Positions 1 to 5,110 of a DNA stretch of 5,732 bases are shown here, piece after piece. The position numbers were made by a program, and so were the translations under genes. The notes beneath the pieces were generated by a model. That model saw only the letters and a program-made list of their open reading frames with translations. It did no database searches and was not told where the DNA came from. The stretch is taken from contig JAFPZV010000049.1 of the NCBI GenBank assembly GCA_017417085.1, positions 1 to 5,732 on the forward strand, given 5' to 3'. The stretch's first letter is position 1. Each line of letters opens with the position of its first letter. Origin of the DNA: Deltaproteobacteria bacterium (lineage in GTDB: Bacteria; Desulfobacterota; Desulfuromonadia; Desulfuromonadales; JAAYDE01).

Positions 1-260
1 CCAACGCGCTTTCGCCGGTGCTGGTGTCGGCGACCTTGGGGGGCGCCGGCGCCATTCTGACCGAAAGCGCGCTGTCGTTCCTGGGCATCGGCGTGCAGCC
101 CCCCACACCGTCGTGGGGCAACATGCTCATCGCCGGGAAACAGGCATTGGGTTCCGCCTGGTGGCTGTCGGCCTTTCCCGGCTTGGCCATTCTGATCACG
201 GTGCTGGGCTACAATCTCCTGGGTGAAGGCATCCGGGATGCCCTCGATCCCCGTCAATAG
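1..260 (+). CDS. Dipeptide/oligopeptide ABC transporter permease, C-terminal part (DppC/OppC type, 5' truncated)
   Basis: This is the last 85 or so residues of an inner-membrane permease of the peptide/nickel (DppC/OppC/NikC) ABC importer class; the gene begins before the window. The reading frame is open from base 3 (N-A-L-S-P...), so the ATG/GTG codons inside are not the true start. In the family this point lies just after the EAA loop that contacts the ATPase. Visible marks are the segment ESALSFLGIGVQPPTPSWG, which is close to a family signature, a hydrophobic segment around bases 170-215, and the typical C-terminal end N-L-L-G-E-G-I-R-D-A-L-D-P-R. The gene stops with TAG, 23 bases before mutM, so it probably heads or joins the mutM transcript. 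Substrate (peptides, nickel, glutathione) cannot be told from this fragment. Family assignment is firm; the symbol is left open. Confidence 0.93.
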   Translation, partial: NALSPVLVSATLGGAGAILTESALSFLGIGVQPPTPSWGNMLIAGKQALGSAWWLSAFPGLAILITVLGYNLLGEGIRDALDPRQ

Positions 261-283
261 CCCAACATCAGGAGAACGCTGTC

Positions 284-1099
284 ATGCCAGAGCTTCCGGA
301 AGTGGAAACCATCCGTTTGGGCCTTGAACCGCTGATCACCGGCAAAACCGTTCAGCGGATCATCACCCGCACTCCCAGGCTGCGCGCGCCGTTGGAGCCC
401 CGCAAGCTGAACTGCCTCCAGGGCGAAAGTCTCGCCAGCATTGAACGGCGGGGCAAATATCTGCTGTTTGCCTTTTCCACCAACTGGCTGCTGGTTCATC
501 TGGGGATGTCGGGGGTGCTTGTCTATCTGCCGCAGGCCACCCCCCATCAGCTCCACGATCACGTGGACATCTGTTTTACCGACGGTTCGCTCTTGCGCCT
601 GCACGATCCGCGGCGTTTCGGGCTCATGCTTTTTTTCGCCCAGGATCCGCTGACGTCTCCGTTGCTGGCCCGCTGCGGGCCGGAACCCTTTTCCGCCCAA
701 ATGAGCGGCGCCTATCTGTTTCAGGCGTCCCGGAACCGTCAGGCAGCCATCAAGAATTTTCTGCTTGATCAGAAAGTGATCGCCGGTCTCGGCAACATCT
801 ATGTCAACGAGGCACTCTTTCTTGCCGGCATTCATCCGGAACGCGCCGCCGGCCGAATCGGCATGGAACAGTACGAGGCACTGGCCGCCAGTATCCGGAC
901 AGTGCTCCGGCATGCTCTGGATGCGGGGGGAACCACCCTGCGCGATTACCGTAACGCTGAGGGAAAACCCGGTTATTTCGCCGTGCAGCTGCGGGTCTAT
1001 GGCCGGGCCGGACAACCCTGCCCGCAATGCGGGACAAAAATCCAGGTTAACCGGACAGGACAACGATCGACCTTTTTCTGTCGTCACTGTCAAAAATGA
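284..1099 (+). CDS. mutM: Formamidopyrimidine-DNA glycosylase / AP lyase (MutM, Fpg)
   Basis: A bifunctional base-excision repair enzyme that removes 8-oxoguanine and formamidopyrimidines and nicks the abasic site. The 271-residue length is typical. The N-terminus MPELPEVE gives the catalytic Pro2 and Glu3 once Met is removed. Lys58 in RRGKYLLF matches the essential Lys57 of the mature E. coli enzyme. The void-filling triad is present as Met75, Arg110 and Phe112. The helix-two-turn-helix is at about 155-185 (GLGNIYVNEALF, Asn171), and the lesion-capping loop at about 215-232 (GGTTLRDY..GKPGYF). The C-terminal zinc finger is Cys246-x2-Cys249-x16-Cys266-x2-Cys269 with Arg261 in the phosphate-binding position. 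No key residue is missing, so it should be active, and it is MutM rather than Nei (endonuclease VIII), which starts PEGPE. An AGGAGA site at 270-275 sets the start. It follows the permease by 23 bases and probably shares its transcript. Confidence 0.97.
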   Translation: MPELPEVETIRLGLEPLITGKTVQRIITRTPRLRAPLEPRKLNCLQGESLASIERRGKYLLFAFSTNWLLVHLGMSGVLVYLPQATPHQLHDHVDICFTDGSLLRLHDPRRFGLMLFFAQDPLTSPLLARCGPEPFSAQMSGAYLFQASRNRQAAIKNFLLDQKVIAGLGNIYVNEALFLAGIHPERAAGRIGMEQYEALAASIRTVLRHALDAGGTTLRDYRNAEGKPGYFAVQLRVYGRAGQPCPQCGTKIQVNRTGQRSTFFCRHCQK

Positions 1100-1122
1100 A
1101 TCACCCAACCTTTGCCTTTTTG

Positions 1123-1128
1123 AAGGAG
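1123..1128 (+). promoter_or_regulatory. Ribosome binding site selecting the L,D-transpeptidase start at 1141
   Basis: AAGGAG lies 12 bases before ATG 1141, a slightly long gap. An in-frame ATG at 1096 overlaps the mutM stop (ATGA) and would add 15 residues. It has no purine-rich site before it and would put a charged extension before the lipoprotein signal. The 1141 start is therefore preferred. Confidence 0.7.
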
Positions 1129-1140
1129 AGAAGTTTAAAA

Positions 1141-1701
1141 ATGAGATGGTTTTCGTTGTTGTTGGCAAGCTCCGCACTCATATTCATGAGCGGTTGCTCC
1201 CTTTTGACATACAACCTCCCGCAACAGTCTCCGTCCGCCCCACCGGCCAGGGATTTGTCCCTTGAATCAGGACCGCTCAAGGCCGATATGGTTGTCGTCT
1301 ACAAGTCAAAACGGCTGATGGAACTCCGCAAGAGAGGAAAAACCATCCGGGAATACCGGATTTCCCTGGGGAAGAATCCCGAAGGGCCCAAACTTATGAA
1401 GGGAGATAAAAAAACCCCCGAAGGGCTTTACGTGCTTGACTGGCGCAACGGGAAATCCTATTACCACCGTTCCATCCACATCTCCTATCCCAACGCGATC
1501 GACATGCTCAGGGCGCAGGAAATGGGCGTAAATCCCGGCAACATGATCATGATTCACGGCATTCCGCCCAGTTACAACCATGCCTCCAATATCCTCAAGC
1601 ACAGGGACTGGACCAGTGGCTGCATAGCCGTCAACAACAAGGAGATCGATGAAATCTGGGATCTGGTGAATGACGGCACAATGATCTATATCAAACCTTG
1701 A
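1141..1701 (+). CDS. L,D-transpeptidase family (YkuD-fold) lipoprotein
   Basis: A predicted periplasmic, membrane-anchored peptidoglycan enzyme of 186 residues. Residues 1-18 form a lipoprotein signal (MRWF, hydrophobic core, then M-S-G) with the lipidated Cys19. Ser20 at position +2 favours outer-membrane sorting in enterobacterial rules. A short Pro/Ser-rich linker (about 27-45) leads to the YkuD domain (about 48-186): strand ADMVVVYKSKRLMEL, the KTPEGLYVL turn (about 91-99), catalytic His139 in MIMIHG, and the nucleophile Cys161 in DWTSGCIAV. The motif is T-S-G-C, not the classical S/T-H-G-C; the DWTxGCIAV form belongs to a proteobacterial subgroup. Members of this fold either form 3-3 crosslinks, attach proteins to peptidoglycan, or (DpaA/YafK) cut such attachments; sequence alone does not decide. 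It follows mutM by 41 bases to its ATG. The stop codon lies in a hairpin (1694-1720). Confidence 0.9.
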   Translation: MRWFSLLLASSALIFMSGCSLLTYNLPQQSPSAPPARDLSLESGPLKADMVVVYKSKRLMELRKRGKTIREYRISLGKNPEGPKLMKGDKKTPEGLYVLDWRNGKSYYHRSIHISYPNAIDMLRAQEMGVNPGNMIMIHGIPPSYNHASNILKHRDWTSGCIAVNNKEIDEIWDLVNDGTMIYIKP

Positions 1702-1720
1702 AAACAGGTTTTTCAAGGTT
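1694..1720 (+). repeat. Perfect inverted repeat around the L,D-transpeptidase stop codon
   Basis: An 11-bp perfect stem, AACCTTGAAAA (1694-1704) with TTTTCAAGGTT (1710-1720), and a 5-base loop CAGGT. The TGA stop (1699-1701) lies in the left arm. The stem is A/T-rich and is followed by ACAAAACAACG with no T-run, so it is not a standard intrinsic terminator. It may protect the 3' end or partly separate expression of the lipoprotein gene from the next gene. A near copy lies at the stop of the HAD gene (5092-5110). Confidence 0.7.
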
Positions 1721-1771
1721 ACAAAACAACGAAAGAAGCATTTCCAAAACATTTTAAAAAGGAGAAAGACA

Positions 1772-2119
1772 ATGAAAGCATTTGAAATTTACCGCAACGG
1801 CAAACTGGTTGCCACCGCCGGAATGGAAGAGGCGGGCGTTCTCTCGGTAGCGGCTGTGCGCGGCCGTCATGCGATGGCCAACTTCCCGGAGGATTACCAG
1901 AAAAAAATCAAGGAAGCTGGCGATCTGGAAAATTTTGAGAAGGAAAATTTCGTCCTTGCGGTCGAAGCGGTTCTGGAAGGCATGGAAACCAAAAACCAGC
2001 GCACCTGGCACCGCAGCCGGCTGGAAGTTGGCGATGAGATTACCCTGAAGATCGTGGAAACCGACACCGTGGACGAAGCAAAAATTTCCACCAAGGTTTC
2101 CCACAGCGCCGTTTTTTAA
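1772..2119 (+). CDS. Small protein of unknown function (115 residues)
   Basis: I do not assign a function. The frame is well supported: AAGGAG at 1759-1764 sits 7 bases before ATG, base composition is coding-like, and a strong terminator follows the TAA. The product is soluble, with no signal peptide or membrane segment, charged, and cysteine-free. It starts with a short strand-like part (MKAFEIYRNGKLVATAGMEEAGVL, shown up to the first 20 or so residues), a lysine/glutamate-rich helical middle (about 38-70), and an end around 82-105 with the pattern LEVGDEITLKIVETDTVDE. That last pattern (VGDE-hydrophobic-T-hydrophobic-x-IVE-x-D-x-VDE) resembles, from memory and unchecked, a family of short hypothetical proteins found in several proteobacteria. 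It is the last gene of the left transcript, 70 bases after the lipoprotein gene, with an A-rich leader. Co-transcription suggests but does not prove a link to the envelope or repair genes. Confidence 0.8.
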   Translation: MKAFEIYRNGKLVATAGMEEAGVLSVAAVRGRHAMANFPEDYQKKIKEAGDLENFEKENFVLAVEAVLEGMETKNQRTWHRSRLEVGDEITLKIVETDTVDEAKISTKVSHSAVF

Positions 2120-2140
2120 AAAAGAAGCATCAAAAGGACG

Positions 2141-2180
2141 AAAAAAGGCTCCCAACTCCAAAGGGAGCCTTTTTTCTTTC
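2141..2180. terminator. Bidirectional intrinsic terminator between convergent genes
   Basis: Stem GGCTCCC (2147-2153) with GGGAGCC (2163-2169) and a 9-base loop. On the plus strand it is followed by TTTTTTCTTTCT (2170-2181), ending the mutM-lipoprotein-small protein transcript. Six A at 2141-2146 lengthen the stem and give a six-T run on the minus strand, so it also ends the transporter transcript, whose stop is at 2183-2185. Confidence 0.93.
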
Positions 2181-2182
2181 TC

Positions 2183-3073
2183 TCATCCATCGTGGTTCAA
2201 ACGTTTTTGCGCAAGCAGTCCCGCCAGAATCAGCGCGACACCCACAAGGGTCGAGCGCTGGATTGCCTCGCCTACCGCGCAGTGAATCAGCACCAAAGAC
2301 AGCGGAGGCGACAGAAAAATCAGACCGCTTATCTGGGAAACCCGCTCGGCATACTTCAGGGCGAACAACCACAGCACAAAGGGCACGCTCATCTCGAACA
2401 GACCAACATAGGAAGCCCCCAGCAAGCCTCTCCAGTCCGGAACCCTCCAATCCGCGAAAAGCGGGAAAAAGACCAGCGTAAAAACCAGTCCGCATAAAAA
2501 ACTCTGAAACAGCGCCATGACCGGCGGACGTTGATCCCGCACGCCGCAGATCCAGTAAAGCGACCAGATCACCGTACTCAAAAGCGCAAGTGCTACTCCG
2601 GGAACGCTGGTAAAATTCAGGGCGGAAAAACTGCCGCCGGTAGCGATAATCACGACCCCGGTATAGCCCAGCAGCATGCCGATCAAATCGCCGGCTGTCA
2701 CTCGGCGGCCCAGAAGCGGAACCGACAGCAGCGCCAGCATCAGCGCCCAGGTGTAGTTGATCGGCTGCGCCTGCTGGGCCGGCAACAGCTCGTAGACCTT
2801 GAACAGAACCAGGTAGTACAAAAAGGGATTGAGGAATCCGGTCAACACGGAAAAACGCCAGTCGGACGCCGAAGACTGCCGAATCTCGTGCCAGCCCCCG
2901 GTTGCCGTTACTATCGCGGCCAATGTCAACGTTGCCACCACTGTAGACCACAGCAGCAATTCCGCGGGCGACAGATGGCGCAGGGCCAACTTGAACGCCG
3001 AAGCCACCGTCGACCAGAGCAACACCGTTGCCAAAGCGCATCCATAAGCCTTGCCCTGTGCTGTTTTGAACAT
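2183..3073 (-). CDS. EamA-domain (drug/metabolite transporter superfamily) permease
   Basis: An inner-membrane protein of 296 residues with about ten hydrophobic helices arranged as two EamA repeats: roughly residues 8-146 and 157-289. Helix regions are visible near 10-28, 37-55, 74-92, 105-121, 126-145, 158-176, 186-204, 218-237, 247-265 and 274-289. The first repeat ends with the common pattern in which a helix carrying QPINYTWALM is followed by GRRVTAGDLIGMLLGYTGVV; the second has the matching ALKYAERVSQISGLIFLSPPLS. Relatives export amino acids, metabolites or toxic compounds, and the substrate cannot be read from sequence. Start: GGGAG (minus strand, 3087-3083) lies 9 bases before ATG 3073. 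It is a single-gene unit, convergent with the left block and divergent from the carboxypeptidase gene. A different frame open from 3089 on the same strand is rejected, as it lacks membrane character. Confidence 0.92.
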   Translation of the reverse strand: MFKTAQGKAYGCALATVLLWSTVASAFKLALRHLSPAELLLWSTVVATLTLAAIVTATGGWHEIRQSSASDWRFSVLTGFLNPFLYYLVLFKVYELLPAQQAQPINYTWALMLALLSVPLLGRRVTAGDLIGMLLGYTGVVIIATGGSFSALNFTSVPGVALALLSTVIWSLYWICGVRDQRPPVMALFQSFLCGLVFTLVFFPLFADWRVPDWRGLLGASYVGLFEMSVPFVLWLFALKYAERVSQISGLIFLSPPLSLVLIHCAVGEAIQRSTLVGVALILAGLLAQKRLNHDG

Positions 3074-3102
3074 TGTTCTCTTCTCCCATTCACGAAAAAG
3101 AC

Positions 3103-3121
3103 GCCTTCCGTCCGGAAAAGG
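3103..3121. repeat. Short imperfect hairpin in the transporter leader
   Basis: CCTT-CCG (3104-3110) can pair with CGG-AA-AAGG (3113-3121) with a bulge; the reverse reading is similar. On the minus strand it is followed by GGCGTCTTTTT, which gives it a weak attenuator-like look in the transporter's 5' leader. The stem is interrupted and the T-run is 4-5 bases away, so the role is uncertain. Confidence 0.3.
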
Positions 3122-3150
3122 TTGAGAAAGCGCCTTTTTTACGTTGTCAA
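3122..3150 (-). promoter_or_regulatory. Candidate sigma-70-like promoter for the EamA transporter
   Basis: The minus strand reads a perfect -35 box TTGACA at 3150-3145. At 17 bases the -10 position is TCTCAA (3127-3122), which matches the consensus at only three of six bases. The site is 72-77 bases upstream of the transporter ATG. The -35 box is convincing and the -10 box is poor, so this is only a candidate. Confidence 0.35.
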
Positions 3151-3172
3151 TCCGCGTTTCCCTGTAGTATTA
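3144..3172 (+). promoter_or_regulatory. Candidate promoter for the D,D-carboxypeptidase gene
   Basis: TTGTCA at 3144-3149 could be a -35 box, with TAGTAT (3165-3170, spacer 15) or GTATTA (3167-3172, spacer 17) as -10. It overlaps the minus-strand TTGACA because GTTGTCAAT is nearly self-complementary, so the two genes may have back-to-back, overlapping promoters. A transcript from here would have an untranslated leader of about 120 bases. Support is weak. Confidence 0.3.
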
Positions 3173-3284
3173 CCTAAAAAAGTTCAAAAGTTAAAAGGAT
3201 TTGCCCCAAAAGAGTCTTGAAAACCATCAACTTTGCACATTCAAAGGGACATCAAGGAAATCAAAAAATATCCCGTACATCCAC

Positions 3285-3289
3285 AGAGG
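3285..3289 (+). promoter_or_regulatory. Ribosome binding site selecting the carboxypeptidase start at 3299
   Basis: AGAGG lies 9 bases before ATG 3299, whose product begins with a clean Sec signal (MKK then hydrophobic). The frame stays open upstream to a TTG at 3233, but that start lacks a good ribosome site and would bury the signal peptide behind 22 polar residues. Confidence 0.65.
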
Positions 3290-3298
3290 CTGTTCATC

Positions 3299-4498
3299 AT
3301 GAAAAAATTTGTTTCGGCATGCATCTTCATTCTGGCCACGGCCATGACCGGAAATGCAATCTCGTTTGCGGCTTCTCCCAAAGCCTCCAAAGCAGTAAAA
3401 ACCGTCCCGGCAAAGGCTCCTTCGGGCAAAATCACCCCGGCACAAACCAAGGCTCAAACTGTCCGCAAACCCGTACAGAACAAGGCAGCGTCTGCCGCTC
3501 CAGCCAGGGCGGCGATGAAAGCTCCCCAAGCTCCCAAAAGCACCGCAATTACAGGGAAACCAGGAAGCGCCAGGGCAAACGCCAAAACCGCATCTGTAAA
3601 AGCCACTCCCGTCAACAAACGGGGTCCGGTTCCCGCAAGGAAAAAGGCGCCCACGCCCCAAACCGCCAAAACCATAAAATCTGCGCACAGGCATGTCAAA
3701 CGCCCGGCACCAGTGATAACCGAACCGCCACCTCCACCAGACTACATCTATCAGGCCTACGCCGTTGCCGACGCCGCGACCGGAGCCATTCTGGAGGGTG
3801 AAAATATTGACATGCTGTGGCCGCCGGCCAGCGTGACCAAGATTATGCTTTCCTGCATCATTCTGGAGAAAGTGTACCGGGGCGAACTGCGCCTCAACGA
3901 ACGGGTATACGTCTCGAAAGCGGCGGCGGAAATCGGTGGTACCCAGGTCTATCTGAAAGCGGGGGAATCCTTCACGCTGGAGGAGATGATGCGGGCCATC
4001 ATGATTCAATCCGCCAACGATGCCGCGCATGCCGTAGCCGAGCATGTGGCGGGCAACGCCGACGCCTTCGTCCGGCTGATGAACCGCAAGGCGGCCCAGC
4101 TGGGCATGAACAACACCGTATTCGGCTGCGTGCACGGTTTGCCACCGGTGAATGGCAGGCGCGAAAATCTGACCACCTGCCGGGATCTGCTCCGTCTTGC
4201 GCGGGAGGCACTCCGTTATCCCAAATTACGGGACTGGACTTCCGTTTCCCGCAGTACCTTCCGCCGGGGCACTACCCACATTCACAGCAAAAACAAACTG
4301 CTGGAAACCATGCCGGGTATTGTGGACGGCCTCAAAACCGGCTTCTATCGCAAAGCGGGATATAATATCGTTGCCACCGGCCGCTACGGTGGAAAGCGGA
4401 TTCTGGTCGTCGTCCTGGGCAGTCCAACCGGCCCCATCCGCAACGAGTTTGCCCAAAGAAAGCTCTGTCAGTATCTGGGCCTCCATCAGGAATTGTAA
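3299..4498 (+). CDS. D-alanyl-D-alanine carboxypeptidase, peptidase family S11 (DacA-like), with polybasic linker
   Basis: A periplasmic penicillin-binding enzyme that removes the terminal D-Ala from peptidoglycan pentapeptides; 399 residues. Residues 1-25 form a Sec signal peptide, probably cut near FAA-S. Residues 26-141 are a low-complexity Lys/Ala/Pro/Thr linker with 26 Lys or Arg and no Asp or Glu, ending in a proline run (PPPPP). The S11 domain covers about 148-396 with all three active-site motifs: Ser178-Val-Thr-Lys181 (PPASVTKIM), Ser238-Ala-Asn240, and Lys346-Thr-Gly348 (DGLKTGF). The family's usual N-P/S-G-L stretch appears here as VHGLPP (about 278-283). The chain ends soon after the catalytic domain, so the PBP5 C-terminal beta domain and amphipathic membrane anchor are absent. 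The linker may instead tether it to acidic envelope polymers, which is inference. Single-gene unit with its own leader, closed by the terminator at 4524-4569. Confidence 0.94.
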   Translation: MKKFVSACIFILATAMTGNAISFAASPKASKAVKTVPAKAPSGKITPAQTKAQTVRKPVQNKAASAAPARAAMKAPQAPKSTAITGKPGSARANAKTASVKATPVNKRGPVPARKKAPTPQTAKTIKSAHRHVKRPAPVITEPPPPPDYIYQAYAVADAATGAILEGENIDMLWPPASVTKIMLSCIILEKVYRGELRLNERVYVSKAAAEIGGTQVYLKAGESFTLEEMMRAIMIQSANDAAHAVAEHVAGNADAFVRLMNRKAAQLGMNNTVFGCVHGLPPVNGRRENLTTCRDLLRLAREALRYPKLRDWTSVSRSTFRRGTTHIHSKNKLLETMPGIVDGLKTGFYRKAGYNIVATGRYGGKRILVVVLGSPTGPIRNEFAQRKLCQYLGLHQEL

Positions 4499-4523
4499 GC
4501 CTTCCTTTTTCCTGAAAAATAAA

Positions 4524-4569
4524 AACGGCCGGGAAAAACCCTTTTCAAAGAGGGGTTCTCCCGGCCGTT
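4524..4569. terminator. Strong terminator between carboxypeptidase and FKBP genes, best on the minus strand
   Basis: An 11-bp perfect stem AACGGCCGGGA (4524-4534) with TCCCGGCCGTT (4559-4569), continued inside by AACCC with GGGTT. On the minus strand, the stem is followed by TTTTTATTTTT (down to about 4515), an excellent T-run ending the FKBP transcript 23 bases after its stop. On the plus strand the following CAGTTTCTTTT is weaker but could end the carboxypeptidase transcript. Confidence 0.92.
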
Positions 4570-4591
4570 CAGTTTCTTTTGCCTGAGGAAA

Positions 4592-5023
4592 TTACATAAT
4601 CCGCTGCAGCGTCACATCAAAAAACAACTTTTTGCCCGCCATGGGATGGTTGGTATCCACCCGGATCATTTCATCCGTCACCGTCAGCAGCTTCGCCAGC
4701 CCAATCTGGCCGTCCGGCTGCATCCATTCGATGAACGAACCCTCTTTCAGCTCCATGTCTTCCGGAAGATCCGCGCGTTTGAGTTCCACTACCAGATCGT
4801 CGCGATAGGCGCCATAACCCTCCTCAGGCGACACCTCAATGGTTTTGGTCATGTCCGGTTCCATCCCTATGACACCGCTTTCAAAGGCGGGGATCACCTG
4901 ATTGCGACCGATGATAAATTCCAGAGGCTTGCCATGATCGTCGGAGCTGTCAAATACCGAGCCGTCCTCATAGCGCCCGATATAACGCACCCGCACCGTA
5001 TCTCCAAGTTTTGCCTGTGCCAT
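4592..5023 (-). CDS. FKBP-type peptidyl-prolyl cis-trans isomerase, SlyD-like with chaperone (IF) insert
   Basis: A cytoplasmic prolyl isomerase and probable folding chaperone of 143 residues. The FKBP core is split: residues 1-70 carry the usual G-D-x-V-x-V-x-Y start, GSVFDSS (21-27), PLEFIIG (33-39), VIPAFESGVIGM (43-54) and PEEGYG (66-71). An insert-in-flap chaperone domain takes about 72-118 (VELKRADLP, GSFIEW). The core closes with VDTNHPMAGKKLFFDV (122-137), the diagnostic SlyD/SlpA segment. The protein ends right after it, so the His/Cys-rich metal-binding tail of E. coli SlyD is absent; it is closer to tail-less SlyD-like proteins. No signal peptide is seen. AAGGAG (5035-5030) lies 6 bases before ATG, and a further purine-rich stretch sits closer. 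It follows the HAD gene by 83 bases and ends at a strong terminator. Confidence 0.95.
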   Translation of the reverse strand: MAQAKLGDTVRVRYIGRYEDGSVFDSSDDHGKPLEFIIGRNQVIPAFESGVIGMEPDMTKTIEVSPEEGYGAYRDDLVVELKRADLPEDMELKEGSFIEWMQPDGQIGLAKLLTVTDEMIRVDTNHPMAGKKLFFDVTLQRIM

Positions 5024-5051
5024 TCTCCTCTCCTTTTCCTTGCTTTCTCAT

Positions 5052-5084
5052 TTGCCGTTTTTTTTCATGTGCCTTTCACGGCAA
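5052..5084 (-). repeat. Inverted repeat in the HAD-FKBP gap
   Basis: On the minus strand TTGCCGT (5084-5078) can pair with ACGGCAA (5058-5052) across a 19-base loop. An alternative, mutually exclusive hairpin is TGCC (5083-5080) with GGCA (5073-5070). There is no T-run after either, so this is not a terminator. It may affect FKBP translation or mRNA processing. Confidence 0.4.
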
Positions 5085-5091
5085 GATAATT

Positions 5092-5110
5092 CCTGAAAAA
5101 CCGTTTTCAA
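5092..5110 (-). repeat. Hairpin around the HAD gene stop codon, near copy of 1694-1720
   Basis: On the minus strand the stop TGA (5109-5107) is part of TGAAAA, which pairs with TTTTCA (5099-5094) over the loop CGGT. The core reads TTGAAAACGGTTTTTCAGG, matching the plus-strand hairpin at the L,D-transpeptidase stop except for two single-base gaps. The stem is only 6 bp here, and no T-run follows, so it is not a standard terminator. Confidence 0.6.

Noticed and set aside
254..1177. Open frame of 307 codons on the minus strand opposite mutM
   Set aside because: The plus strand encodes a complete MutM with all catalytic residues. The antisense product has no recognisable domain and its start lies inside the lipoprotein gene. 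It fits an artefact of GC-biased codon use.
1732..2130. Direct repeat AAAGAAGCAT at 1732-1741 and 2121-2130 flanking the small gene
   Set aside because: Ten-base repeats are expected many times by chance in a window this size, particularly in A-rich gaps. No inverted ends or transfer signs accompany them.
2130..3089. Open frame of 319 codons on the minus strand in another frame of the transporter gene
   Set aside because: The product is Arg/Gly-rich with no membrane pattern, whereas the overlapping frame (3073-2183) gives a full ten-helix EamA protein with its own ribosome site.
3201..3302. 33-codon frame from TTG 3201 that ends in an ATGA overlap with the carboxypeptidase start
   Set aside because: The only possible start is TTG, and the AAAAGGA before it is too close (about 2 bases). 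The product has no recognisable features, and the ATGA overlap alone is weak evidence.
3227..4135. Open frame of 302 codons on the minus strand opposite the carboxypeptidase
   Set aside because: It lies opposite an S11 enzyme with all three active-site motifs. The low-complexity linker region on the plus strand keeps the other frames open.
4361..4366. Perfect TATAAT inside the carboxypeptidase gene
   Set aside because: There is no acceptable -35 box 16-18 bases upstream (CCGGCT at 17), and the codons are part of a conserved stretch after KTG. It is probably coincidental.
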